Shown piece by piece: positions 50,801-63,536 of a stretch of 64,000 nt of DNA. Made by a program: the position numbers and the translations under genes. Position 1 is the first letter of the stretch; the number at the start of each line of letters is the position of its first letter. The notes beneath the pieces were generated by a model. The model ran no database searches. It had not been told where the DNA came from and was given only the letters and a program-made list of their open reading frames with translations. The DNA lies in NCBI RefSeq assembly GCF_020184175.1, contig NC_065532.1, positions 5,766,001 to 5,830,000 of the forward strand. The letters are read 5' to 3'. Source of the DNA: Aphis gossypii. Lineage: Eukaryota > Arthropoda > Insecta > Hemiptera > Aphididae.

Positions 50801-53800
50801 TTTTATTTGGCGGGTGGTGACTGGTGACCAATATTTTTCACGCGGACAATACAATTTTTGATTGATATTTATATATATATGTATATTCATAGGAAGTTGG
50901 TGTTTGTTCCGATGTGAATCGGAATATGTTCCGCGTTTTTCCCCAAATTGTACATACAGTAGACCCGTTCCCCTTTATTCGCGTAACATCTGTCAATAAA
51001 ATAATATAACGGAATACTTCAAAAATTACCCATATTGTGAACGAAATGGCGATTTGCATCACAAAACATTTTTTCCGTACATCGAAATATTTATTATCGT
51101 TTCATATAACCGACCTTGAAAAGTTTTGTAGTCTAGGGAAAGGTAAAAATATGTACCTACTATTCTCGAGCAACGGTTATTAATTAAATTTAATCGTCGA
51201 TCGGCAGTGTTTGGTAATGGTGATAACGAATATTTATACTGCAATATTTTGCTGTCGAGTATTATAATATAGGTACCGCAAAATAAATACATGTTTATAA
51301 ATATGAATATAAAATAATTATTATAACTGGAAATAAACGGATGCTCCTCGTGTGTTCCCGTTTCGAGGAATCGGTTTTCATGTGATTTCGTTTTTCATGC
51401 TGACAAAGCGAAAATCATGACATCAATTCGATTTCTACTTTACTGTCATCATTGCATCGCCGTGATCGTGTGGGCATGCAGTTTAAAACAATTTCATTGC
51501 CCTGGGCGGAGCGACGACGTCGTCGTCTAAAAAAAATGAACCTGTTTAAGTGTATTACAGCGCGATCTCACACAAATATATTAATATCATAAATTATAAT
51601 ATATATATATATACTTGCACGCACTCAACTATTTACGTGTGCTGCACACATAGGTAGGTACTAGGTACACGCATATTATATTATTATAAGCACACGCGCT
51701 CGAACGCACATGCACGCACGCACGAGGACCGACGCGCGCACCGTCGTTCGGCAGCCATAACGAGGCCGGCCGGTCGCATTGTGCGACTATCACATGGCAC
51801 TATCACAGTACCGCAGTCGTTTCGGTGAATGGCTGGAGGAGTGGTGGTGGACGACAACAAATCGGTTATCACATCGAAACGACAGTTTAAGCGGCGTGTG
51901 GCCGTAGGTATATCGCGCGCGTTCGTTTCGCGATTGGTTGCTGCGGCGGTGTCGGTAGCCGACGGTCGTTCTACATTCTACAATGCTCCAGGAGATCACA
52001 AAACGCGCACACGCGGGGAGCAGCAGCTGCCAATAGTGGTGTATACCTACGCTTTAAACAGTTAATCGTGTTACCAGCTGCCGTTGTCGATTATAAATGC
52101 ATATAAATGTATTATTATATAATATTTTTTTTTATCACGTTGTTGCAATAGTATTTTCTCGATCCAGTTGGCTTGACGGGTGTCGCATTATTGCAATTTT
52201 TTATTATTTTTTTTTTTGGGGGGGAGGATACGAGGATTGAAATTATCTGTTTTAATTAACTATAGTATTAGGGTAAACAAAAATATTATCTTTTATTCAT
52301 TTATTTATACTATCAAAAACAACTAAAAATAAATTTAAAACAGTTTGATTACTGTTGGATTATCTTTATTCGGAACCATACAACTTGTTGCGGAATTACG
52401 TTGTTGGATTCTGCAATATATTACATGTATTTATAAAGTAATATTATCTCGTGTTGTCATGTACTCGTCAATGTTTTCATTTCCCGCCACAAAAATTAAT
52501 AGTGCCATCGCTTCGTCGTGTCTCATACAATTGTTTGCATACTTGATACGTGTGCCCGATAACGTCTTTACTGACGATATTGTAATCCAAACTTTACCAC
52601 GATTCAATTATGGAAACAACCACATTTCATCACGTGACACTTCATTTCGCCATACGCGTAGTTTAAATTTATTAATAACGATCAATAGAAATACTCATAC
52701 ACCCCCTCCTTCCATGCTATGATTTTTATTTTTATTTACATAACCTATCTTTAGCGTGTGTGAACGTAACGTGTTTATGTATTCTTCTCGCCCGTGTGCT
52801 CGTTTTATTATGGCCAAAGTGACTTGTTAAATTTTAGGGCGGAGGGTTATAATTTATAATGTTTTAAAGCTTTTCTTCTAAATTTTCTGTGTGACTTTAG
52901 GAATAATTTGTCAGTGCGTATTCGTGTAGTTAAGATTACTTAATTTATTTAATCAATTTTTTTATTTTAAATTAGAAATTGAAAATTAATTTGTCATCTT
53001 GAATATTAAACTGACTTAAAAAACTACACTACCTACCATATTATAATGTATTATACTATCATTTTTAATAATAACTTACAAGTCAAAATGTATTGATAAA
53101 TTATTTTATTTTGCCACGTTTTGAACTTGGAAAATTTGAAATTTAGTCATAAATTTATATTAATTTTGGTTAATAATTGTTTTAATAAAACAACAAACTA
53201 TTGATTATTTCAATTTTTAAGAATACAGAATTATTTTATTTTTTGTTTGGGATTTACCTTTGACTTAATTATTAATTATTGTGATTTAAGCAATTTATAT
53301 ATTATGAAGTATATCAAATACCTATTTTTATTTCCATTATACTTTGATTGGCATATATATTATCATTTATATAATTTATTTTATTGGTTATTTTACTTTT
53401 TATTTCATTGCACTTAATTTATGTAAAATGTTGGAATTTAATCTTCTTAGATATGTTAGGTTCTATGACCACGTAATATTTTTGTACTAACAATTTTGTT
53501 TGAGGAATTTAGGTCCTACTCTAGAACTTAAATTTGAACTATTTAATATACCTAAAGAATTTATTACATATCTTTAAATTTATCTTTTCTATATACAAGT
53601 CAGAAGTATGTTATATAATGTCATATTAATATTACAAGTAGGTTGGCATAGCACTTAGGTATTGTATTGATAGAATCTCATAACATTTTTTTTATCTTAA
53701 CATTTGCAAATTTTAATAATAATTGTTTATTACATTAAATTCAATAGTTGTGTAGTAATATTATTTATTACTACGTGTTAAAAATCAATTTGTTGGCTAA

Positions 53801-54148
53801 AACTATTATCGTCTTAGAATTAATTAATTTTAATGATTTATTTAATTGTTATCAGTGTAATTGTTTGTACTTTTTGTGTTTATAATAAAATTTAAGATGA
53901 TAATAAGAATAACGCACTAAAAATTAAATGGATAGTTTGAAGTCATTAATATTTTTATTATAAACTGCATATTATTTTATAAAAAAAATATACAAAAGTA
54001 TAAAAAAAAAACATTTATTATATTAAACGCACAATTAAACGAATTGTCATATATTTAATAGACAGAAAATAAACTATGATTAATTTTTAGTGCGTTTAAT
54101 ATTACTTTTTAAATGTTTTTTTTTTAAATTTTTGTATATTTTTTTTAG
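47894..54148 (+). other. Presumed 5' UTR intron of otu with CpG-rich patches
   Basis: No gene is recognised. CpG-rich islands at about 49750-50400 and 51650-52070 are embedded in AT-rich sequence and could be alternative first exons or regulatory DNA. A perfect 16-bp palindrome (ACATATTATAATATGT) lies at about 50327-50342. A run of G lies near 52219. The open frames in the islands overlap on both strands and are not credible genes. Confidence 0.5.
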
Positions 54149-54162
54149 GAATTGGTTTCAAA

Positions 54163-55683
54163 ATGTTGACACTCTCCGTAAGAAATAGAAGCAAGTCTAA
54201 AAGAATCCAGACACCAAAAATTGATGAATTGTTAGAATCGGTTGGATTGATGAGACATGTAGTACCTAGAGATGGCAATAGTTTATTTAGATGTATTTCA
54301 CAATGCGTGTTTTTAACCCAAAGTTGTCACATGATTGTACGTCAACAACTTTTACAATTTTCTTTATTGCAAACAAAAGAATTTATTGAGATGACCCAGT
54401 TATCAGTGGAAAAATATGCAAACAAAATTACTGATACAAAAATAGATGGTGAATTATTGGATATGCGTATAGCTGCTAAAATATATAAAATTAATATTGT
54501 ATTTTATGTAGATTCTTATCCTTTTATACCACTGAATATTGAAACTCCAAATGCAATAAAAACTTTAAATATTTGTCTCAATTATGAAGGCACTTATGAT
54601 TTAGTTCTTGTCAAAGAATCTGTTGTGAATATTTCATTTTGTCAAGCAATTATATATGAAATGCTATACAACAATGTTTTTAAACTATCTGGTGTAGATT
54701 TTGCTGTAAAAGAAATGTTGTTTGATAGAAAATTACCAGCTTCAAGGTCAAGTGACCGGATTAGTTTGGAAAAAAGAGCTACTTGTACTGATATGAAAGA
54801 GCTGCTTGAATATGGTATTACTCCATTCCCATTCAAAGTGGCTAAAGCTTTGACACCTAAATTATACAGAAATACAGAGTATGATATTTGGTTAAATAAT
54901 AAAAAAGAAAAATTCTACGGCAGGTGGAATAATTGGGAGTTTAAGGAAGGTAGCAAATGTATGGTTTCTATTGGCACTCAAAAGTATTATTGTTACATTC
55001 AACGTATTCATGGAAAAAATGAACCAGTTGAAGTATATGTTAAAGATTTGGCCCAAAAAATGTTTGTGGAATATGATCAATTAAAATTAATACCAGTTGA
55101 ACAAAATATGAGAGAATTGATAGAGAGTCCTATACAAATTAATCAAGTATCTTCAACTATAGTTGACTGTAATGAATTTATTTTTCGAGGTCCTGAACAA
55201 TGTGAAACTCCTCCTGTTCAGTATTCAGGCATAATTCATGGACCAACAATTCATGGGATCTTTCCCGGTCAAATATTTCATCCATCTTATGTTCAACAGC
55301 ATCTAGCTCTGCCTATGTCTTCTCTAAATTTGACAAATAATGAGAATGTAATGCATCCATGGTATATGTCTACACCTCCGCCAATTTTATCAAACAATTT
55401 TCATCCATTTAATGAACAAATGATTCTATTAGAACCTCTTCCCAACAATTTAAATAAAAATTGTATTTCACCAAACTTTGTGGAAACTTTATCAAAGTCA
55501 ACTGGTGGACCACACGTTCAACCTATACTTTCGCCATTTCACTGTGGTCACCAACCATGTACACCATGCAGTTGTGTGCAGTTTAACAATGGGGAAGAAA
55601 GTGTGGCCATGGATTCTAATCATGCGTATCAACCTTGGCTAGTACCAGAGTTCGATGAGCCTGCCAATGAATTGCACCAATAA
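54163..55683 (+). CDS. otu: Ovarian tumor (Otu) orthologue: OTU-fold plus Tudor-like domain, catalytic residues substituted
   Basis: A single-exon CDS of 506 aa. Residues about 22-155 form an OTU fold beginning IDELLESVGLMRHVVPRDGN. The catalytic motif usually DGNCLFR reads DGNSLFR, with Ser at 40, and the position of the catalytic His (usually HYD or HFD) reads TYD, with Thr at 144. After a linker, LLEYGITPFPFKVAKALTPK at about 214-233 matches a block specific to Drosophila Otu. A Tudor-like domain follows at about 248-312 (KFYGRWNNWEFKEGSKCMVS). The tail is rich in Pro, His and Asn and probably disordered. Fly Otu, as I recall it, also carries Ser at the nucleophile position and acts in germline and oogenesis RNA regulation and ubiquitin biology. 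OTUD4 is the closest vertebrate relative. The start ATG lies 14 nt after the acceptor. Orthology is confident; enzymatic activity is doubtful. Confidence 0.92.
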   Translation: MLTLSVRNRSKSKRIQTPKIDELLESVGLMRHVVPRDGNSLFRCISQCVFLTQSCHMIVRQQLLQFSLLQTKEFIEMTQLSVEKYANKITDTKIDGELLDMRIAAKIYKINIVFYVDSYPFIPLNIETPNAIKTLNICLNYEGTYDLVLVKESVVNISFCQAIIYEMLYNNVFKLSGVDFAVKEMLFDRKLPASRSSDRISLEKRATCTDMKELLEYGITPFPFKVAKALTPKLYRNTEYDIWLNNKKEKFYGRWNNWEFKEGSKCMVSIGTQKYYCYIQRIHGKNEPVEVYVKDLAQKMFVEYDQLKLIPVEQNMRELIESPIQINQVSSTIVDCNEFIFRGPEQCETPPVQYSGIIHGPTIHGIFPGQIFHPSYVQQHLALPMSSLNLTNNENVMHPWYMSTPPPILSNNFHPFNEQMILLEPLPNNLNKNCISPNFVETLSKSTGGPHVQPILSPFHCGHQPCTPCSCVQFNNGEESVAMDSNHAYQPWLVPEFDEPANELHQ

Positions 55684-56123
55684 ATGATTAAGGCTGATAT
55701 AATGTAACAAGGACTGATATTTATTAATCTTTATGTGATAAAAAGTAACTCTTTATTCTAATTTAGAAGATATTATTATAAAAGGACAATTTTTTTAGTT
55801 TTATATTGTTATTTTTTTATTCCTACAAGTTTGTTATTAAATTAATTTTTTAATTGTAATTTTTCAAAGTGACTTAAACGAAGACTTATTTTATATTTTT
55901 ATTTGTATACCTAAGTATGGTTCCATTATTAAGAAAGTATTTATTTTTATTTTTTGTTTTTAACTGAATATGTTTTTTTTAAATACCTAATTTGTTTCAA
56001 GGTAGTTAAAAGGTTTGAATTATCTAAGTTTAAATGTTTTTCATTTTTTTGTTATTATAATTTATGATAGAATTATTATGTTAATGAATGCAGTTGTGAA
56101 ATTACATACAAAAGTCAATTTTT

Positions 56124-56129
56124 AATAAA
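56124..56129 (+). terminator. Candidate polyadenylation signal of otu
   Basis: AATAAA about 440 nt after the otu stop. Others occur at about 56417 and 56429, so the site is provisional. Confidence 0.35.
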
Positions 56130-58926
56130 ATATGTTATACTGTATTCTCAAATATTTATTATTTTTATTTTAGGATCATATTATCATTTTGTTATTAACA
56201 TGTTATATCTTAAAATTCGAAACATCCTACTATGTTAAGATATTAAATCATACGAGTTGTAGGTTTAATAATTAATATTATAATATGTGTATAGATAATA
56301 GTATACAAATTAAAGATAATAAATTAAGTGATACTTTCTATTTTCAACTTATAATCACAAGAAAGAATCTCTTAAAGTTATAAAATATTAAAAATACCCA
56401 TTTTTTAAACTTATTAAATAAATACACAATAAAAAATATGGTTGAATTCAATTTTAATCCATTAATTGATTTTTTGCCACATTATTGATAAAAATGTTTG
56501 TTTTTTACCACCTACTTGTCCATGTTAAATGTTAATGCACTTTTTTTATAAAATGAATATTTAAAGTTTTCGATTTTTAATTGTATATTTGTAATGATAA
56601 TAGTCTTTTTTTAACATAGATTTACTGCTATTCTTTAAAAAAAATATACATACGTCACAAGGTTAAGATACTTCAAAGTGAATAATGAAGTACGTTGTAT
56701 TTGTGTATAATAGATAAATTTGTATTATAAGAGTACTATATTAGTACATGTTAACAATACCTAATTAATAACATTAATAATTTCATTTAATCACTAAAAC
56801 GGGTTTTTTTCGTGTTTAAAGATTACGATTTAACTAATTCATTTTTTATTATGATATTGGGTAAAAATAATTTATGAATATGTTGGGATGTTTAAGATGG
56901 TTTGCAAAATTTGACTTTCACATTTCAGAACCTGCCCCTTTATCATCTCCCACAATCGAATGTTGTCTGGTGAAAGCATACGTATTTTTCACGCGAAAAA
57001 AAAACAGGCCTTGTTTTATTTTTTAACTGTCCGAACACAATGGTAAAATAACTCCACAATATGACTGCACAGTGCACACACATGACGATAGAAATCGGAA
57101 TTAAACACGGTGATCGGGTGGTTCGATAATAAGGAGTGGAAAAGGTCTCGGCGCGCCTCTTGACCCTAAACCAGAGAAGATGAGAAAGAAATAAATAAAC
57201 CGGTTGTGCGTGCTTGTATGAATATTGAACGCGTTGGACACGGCTCCGTTGTCGGCGTTATACTCCCAACTCTCAAGTCCTTGTTGGCGGCTTTATTTAA
57301 CGAAAATGCACCGATTGCTAATTAAAAAAAAAAGTATTTATAAAATTATTTTAAAAATAGAATATTACATCGTTAATTGGTATTTTCGAGGCGAGTAACA
57401 CATAACGATGGTACATTTTACATACATTTTAATGGTTATATGATACAAATATATTATAATAACTGATTTTGTACAATGACATGAACGTTGTCTCGTTCGA
57501 AACGTGTCCATTCAGCACAGACCCCCTCACCTGTGTTTTCGCCAGCTGTACATTAATGTTAAGACTACTCTCGGAAGTAAAATGTCGTTCACTACAGTGG
57601 CAATACTGTTAAATCGACAAACAACACTTGCCTGTACTTCTCTCACTCCCTCTATACCCATCACCATACATTATACATTCGATATCCGTGCTTAATGTTA
57701 TTGTCTTATTGTAACGGTTCTGTCGGAGCGGTTTGGTTGTTGATAAAAGGGGAGGGATGGGTAGAAGAGAATAGAAGACTATTGGCTTTAAAGAGAGAAA
57801 GAAAAAAAATCACTTTATTCTCTATTCCTATCGCCGAACAAAGAAAATACTAGTTACCAGTACATTATTATAACAATATTATAAAGTTGATCCAGCGTGA
57901 GGCGCGTGTGGTAGTGGTCGGAGCAGCAGGTGTCGATAATACGCGACGCGTGCGTCTGGTTTATGGTTATTGTTCGGTAAAGCTATTAAAAATAATGTAT
58001 AGTTTAACTCACCTGTGTTTTCTACGTATCGTCTTATCAGTAAAGTTAACAAAACAGAGCATTCCAAAATTTTGTTTAGTGTACTAACGTACAATATATA
58101 CTAACAGTGACTAGTAAAAAATAGCTAGTTACACCAACTTTGACGTTATGGCGTTTAAACTTTTAAAATCTAATTTAAATTAATCATAAACCGCAATGAT
58201 AACATTATTATTGCGTTTTTAATTCAGCGTCCTTCTCTAGTCAATAGATCCTTGCAATCTTTATATTACACGTACAATACATGAATTAACATAGGTAGTT
58301 CAAGTTGCACTTTTCACACTTAAAATACAATATTTGAATTCAAAACCTTGTTGTTTATTTATATATTTTTATTTACCTGTAGTATTAGAATTATCTAAAA
58401 CGATAAATTAATACTCCAAACCATAAACGAATTGATATTATATTAGCGACACATATTCTTCATTATTAACGACGTTCTTATTATTTATCGCTTAGTGCTT
58501 ACGTGTAGTTTTAAATGTATTATACATATTTATGATGGTGAATTTATCGTTATTTATTTAATGTGTCACTTGACAAAATGTGTTGTACAATTGTAGTTAC
58601 CTCTCCAGTTTCTTAATAATAATAATTGTCATTATTAATGATGCCTTGGATCGTCGGCGTACTTGTAATATATTCGGACGTGTGTGCGAGCGTGCGTAAT
58701 TTACCGTTTCACTTAATAAATAATAATGTTTCGTGTCGTGATATTGTCCTTTATGTTTTGTATCACCGCGTCAGTAAATGTATTATCAGATTTACATTTT
58801 ACTTCCTTTTTAGACGTGTCTGTATTAAATAACTCTAATTACGCCTCAAATTATGTTGACTGGTGTGTTTGTTTTACTCTATCTAGAATTTGTTTTAATA
58901 GCTTATTATATTAAATGCATGATACA

Positions 58927-58948
58927 TTATATATATATATATATATAT
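58927..58948. repeat. (TA)n microsatellite
   Basis: About 11 TA units without interruption. Confidence 0.85.
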
Positions 58949-61900
58949 CACTAATGTACGATAAACGCTATATTGGGCTGTATTAAGCCCAAATACAGTA
59001 AAACTCATCGTCATTTGCGACACCTATAGGTACTCGTAGTTAATTAATAAACCAATTCATAGAATTTTCTGGTTTATTTTTCTATTATTAATATAACGCT
59101 TGCATTATGTTTATTTATCACTATTTTTCTATGTCGCAAATAGGTATATCATTGCGTTTTTAGTTGGGTATTGATTTTGTTGTACAAATTATTTTTTATT
59201 TTTACGAAAAAATTGAAAATTTCAATTTAAACAAACCGGCAATGAACTGTATTGTTATCGAAATTATACCAGTTACTTTTCTTAGTCCTATTGTCGTATT
59301 GCTTGTGATTTACTTATTATATTTACGTGTCTAATCTGGTTTTGGCACTAAACTAGATACGGCTGATACACGATGTATATTCATTTTAACGACAAAATCA
59401 GTATTCTATTTTCTTAGGTATTAAGAATATATTGTTATCATAATTTGTTATTTTTACTGTGTTCTACCAACGTCGTATGAAAATGTTTCGGATTTCAAGT
59501 AAATGTGTATACAAAATACCTCACTACTATATTTTAGTGTACGTAATTTTAGAAAACCCTTAGCTAATTTAATCATTAAGTTTTGTGATAATACCTATGT
59601 GTGCCTGCTCTATTGGTTTGTATTGTATGTATACAGTTAGATATTCTATAGAATGTAGAATTAAATAAATTATAGATATTTAATATTTGTTGTACATTGT
59701 GTATAGTTGTAAGAGTTTCTTAAACGATTTTTCAGCTTAGATTGTGTGTTCTGTGAATTTGCATAAGAAAAGTTGCTTTAAATATTCCGAATGCAAATTA
59801 AACTTAACCGTCAGAACCAAATCATTAGCAAGCAAGGGGAACTCGACCCTGATTATATCAGTGTAATAAAAAATAAATAAAATCTAGTATTTTAATTGTT
59901 AAAATAAATGGACAAAATATGCTCATCTTGAGTTGTTTAAGATAAAATCTGTACACTTATGTATAGTTTATTATATTTTTTACTCGATAAACCGTTTTGT
60001 TATTATTAGATATTCTGATCTCTGGAGTATAAATGGCTAATAATTATAATATTATAATTAATAATTTTCAATTTTACAATGATTATAATATGTGATTTGT
60101 AATAACGGGTTTTTTTCCTAAGATAATAATATTATTATTAATTATTATTTTTTAAAATTTCATTGATGATTATTTAGTGTCTTCATATAGTTTGTACGTA
60201 AGCATTTTAATATAATCGTTGAATCTTACATTGCCACCGCTTATCAATTCCAACTCCTGTGTAGTTGGTATATATTATACGTCTGTAAACAGTCACTCAT
60301 GTTACTGGCAACCGTTCAAGCGAACCGTTATTTGATAATTAAATAAAAAAATAATTAAATCTTTATTTTTCTAAACGAGGAGGAGAGAGCAGATATTGTC
60401 GACGAAGCTTTTTTCTTTTGGGTGGGAATTGTCGTGGTTGCGTGGCGGTTCTTCCGTCCTTGACGTTGGCGGTAGGTTACCGCAAAGGTGGAGTAAAATA
60501 TAACACAACAAACGACCAAAACAAAACTCATATTGATTTGCTCGGTCAGTTGTGCTTGGAATAGAATAGACAGAGTTACTGTGGTGGGGGGGATGGGTGT
60601 GATAGAGGGCTATAATACGAGCGATTTTTGACTGTGGACGATGACAATGAATAACATCCACCACTCTCCCTATACACGGCCTCGCAATAATAAACATCCC
60701 TTTGAAAAAAATACGTGGCCGTCGCGTTTGTCCTTCGCCCCTCGATCCTACACAACAGATATTTGACAAGTTCTCTGGCGGGGTAGTAATGCTAGCCGTT
60801 AAATGCCACGTTAAACGCCGCCACAAACTTTTCCAGAAAACTATCAATTTCCGTTGTTCTCGTCAATTTAACACTAAATAATCACAATAATAGTACTTGA
60901 ATGTGCAATAGTGTGCGTCCCATAAAAATCGTATCATTCTGAATAGGTCACTATGGAGGTATTGTTAATTTCCAAACTATAATTATTTGTTTATGTTTAA
61001 CAAAATTAATTTATTTTATTTTTTCGAATACATAACATATATATGTATAAATATAGATTGTGTTATTAAAGGTAGAGTAGTCAATATTATTGAGTACTTT
61101 TTAATTGATTTTATTGCCGATGAGCCTTAAAATTAAGTGCACGCTTTAATTATTTGTCATTAACTCTTCAATTGCTTTCGTTACGATTTTAGGTTTAATA
61201 ATCGTTAAAGTTTTTTTTTTTTTTTTTGTTAATTTTTAGACATAATTCGAATATTCTCTAATTCAAAACCGTTCAGTTAAAAATGTTTAACAAATGCGAA
61301 ACTTTATTTTTGTATCTAAACATTGTTCATAAATATAATTATAGTTATGGCAAGAATCCATGATATGCCTTCGTGATGCCAAAAATTGCAACCATATAAT
61401 TTAATTGCTCGCTATAATAACCTGCCGTACATCAGTAATGTCTGGGCATGACTTAATAGTAATACTATAATGTAACAACTTGTTACAATTTTTAAGAATC
61501 AAATTGGATTGATAATAGTTAATTAACAGTTCATTTAATTCTTATTTTATTTATAATGACGTAACTTGGAATTGTCGATTGTAGCTTTTAATAAGGGTGA
61601 CTTCATTAAAGGTGATACTGGGTTCCAGTTGTTTCACTAAATTATTCATATATTAGTGTTCCGTATTGTGTTACGTAAACAGAGTATAGGTAAAAATATA
61701 TGAATTTATATATAATATTATTGCATAACATTTCTCTCGGAATAATTTTGAATGTATTTAATCAAATTATTACAGTTAAAGATACCTATAACTTGTTACA
61801 TTGCGATATGATTTATGAGTCAATTTTAAGTATTAATGATTTGGCAAAACATATAAAAATGATCATTCATTTGATAATATTATGATTTAAGTTTAGAACA

Positions 61901-62188
61901 ATAAAAAACAATTAATGTATTTAATGTCGTTGAATTTTTAATAATTTGATAATATTTACGTGTTAAATTTAATGATCAAATTGAGGTCAATGGAGCAACA
62001 TTTATTGGTGAGAAATGAGAATATTAAATTGTGTCATTACTATAATTTTTATTACAATTTGATTGTTGAAATTAGGTTAAAGGTAAACCTAATACTTGTA
62101 AAATCCAAATAAACATGATTTTTATTTAAGTATAAATTTTGTTATTTTTTACTGTAACGTATACGTGTATAACGTGTACATAAAATTT

Positions 62189-62219
62189 ATGATGAATGAA
62201 GTCTCGTTCGTATGATAAT
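62189..62219 (+). repeat. 31-bp invariant core, copy 1
   Basis: Begins ATGATGAATGAAGTC and ends TTCGTATGATAAT. It is identical to the copies at 62425 and 62869. It is followed by ATTAATTATCTGATTTC, which includes a TAATTA homeodomain-type site. Confidence 0.9.
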
Positions 62220-62424
62220 ATTAATTATCTGATTTCAACTCAATATATTTTTCTGAAATTATTTTATGTATTACACTATTACAGCATTTACACAATAGTA
62301 TAATTAGGTATACCTAATACTTGTAAGATCCGATTAAACACGATTTTTATTTATAGATTTAAAACCTAACTTTATTTAATCTTTTTATTATTTTTTACTA
62401 TAACGTAACGTGTACATAATATGT

Positions 62425-62455
62425 ATGATGAATGAAGTCTCGTTCGTATGATAAT
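62425..62455 (+). repeat. 31-bp invariant core, copy 2
   Basis: Identical over 31 bp to the copy at 62189 while the surrounding tandem unit has diverged. It is followed by TTTAATTATCTGATTTT. Confidence 0.9.
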
Positions 62456-62868
62456 TTTAATTATCTGATTTTAACTCAATGTATTTTTCTGAAATTATTT
62501 TATGTGTACAGTATTTTCACGATAGTATTATTATTCAAAATTTAAATTTAACTATATTTTATTACCTAAATGTGTTTAATGTTTATAATTTTATCGAAAT
62601 TTCCATGACAATAAGGAAATGAAAAATAAAAAACAATTTATAATATTGTGATTATATGTATAACATTTATATAGTAGATTTATTGAAAGATGTTATCATA
62701 ACTGACGTAGGTAAAATACCATTTTCTTACTCTTTATTTATTTACTACCTAATTAAACAATTTATTGTCTTAATGATCACATAATGTGTGTTTATAACCG
62801 TATTAAACTAAATATAAATATTTGATTCAATATTATATCCTCGATTATATCAAATAGTAGATCAAATA

Positions 62869-62899
62869 ATGATGAATGAAGTCTCGTTCGTATGATAAT
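62869..62899 (+). repeat. 31-bp invariant core, copy 3
   Basis: Identical over 31 bp to the other two copies. The upstream flank is unrelated to theirs; the downstream flank (TAATGGATGATTTCAGC) is only loosely similar. Confidence 0.9.
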
Positions 62900-63536
62900 T
62901 AATGGATGATTTCAGCATATCATTATATATTCTGATTTTGATCTACTTGTTTTGTAAAATATTTATTTACTGATTGACTTTTTTAAACCAATTAAGAGTT
63001 AAATAAAAATAAAAACGGTAATTTATTAATATCCTGCGTGTAATAGATGCCTAAAGTATCTAGCCTATTAAACGGTGTAGTACAAAGACGGTGAAAGTTA
63101 TTCGAGTATTAATAAATAAGTAGTCATACAAAAGGAGAGCTGTCGCTATCCACCAAAACGCGACGAATTAGCATTCCACGAAATTCATTCATAATATATT
63201 GTAATTTATAAAAAAAAATGGAGTGGGACAAAATTGCCATTATATTTTAAAAATAATTATTTTTAATCTAACACGTTAACCTATTTATTATCACTAACGA
63301 AAAATCTATAACAAAAAAATAAGTTTTGCGGTTCGGTGCTCGTGTACTCGATTGCCGTCAGTTAGCTGTATCGCATTGTAAAAACTTAGAAAAAAGAAGA
63401 TTATCGGTATTGTGGAAGTGGTAATACTAGTACAAACAATAGTTTTATCTCGTTTTTGCATTTTTTTTTTATTAATTGTGACAACAGTTGTAGTCTTGTT
63501 TTTCGATATAGATTACAATACGGATATGAATAATAA

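Larger units (their letters stand above)
62081..62530. repeat. Imperfect tandem duplication, about 225-236 bp per unit
   Basis: Unit 1 starts AGGTAAACCTAATACTTGTA at 62081 and unit 2 starts AGGTATACCTAATACTTGTA at 62306. Both continue through a TTATTTTTTACT block, an AACGTGTACATAA block, the 31-bp core and then TTAATTATCTGATTT plus TTTTTCTGAAATTATTTTAT. The units differ by many substitutions and small indels, so the duplication is not very recent. Confidence 0.85.
55684..63536. other. otu 3' UTR and long non-coding region
   Basis: The otu 3' UTR probably ends near 56.1-56.4 kb. CpG-richer patches follow at about 56990-57330, 57490-58060 and 60290-60870, each with chance frames on both strands. 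A (TA)n tract lies at about 58927-58948 and a triplicated 31-bp sequence at 62189-62899. No gene is recognised. The region may be regulatory DNA of the gene that starts beyond 63.5 kb. Confidence 0.55.

Noticed and set aside
52345..52722. 125-codon plus-strand frame
   Set aside because: No similarity to any family I know, AT-rich flanks, no splice sites fitting a gene model. Treated as chance within an intron.
60371..60847. 158-codon minus-strand open frame
   Set aside because: It starts with TTG rather than ATG, has no recognisable domain and sits in a GC-rich patch. Possible but unsupported as a gene.
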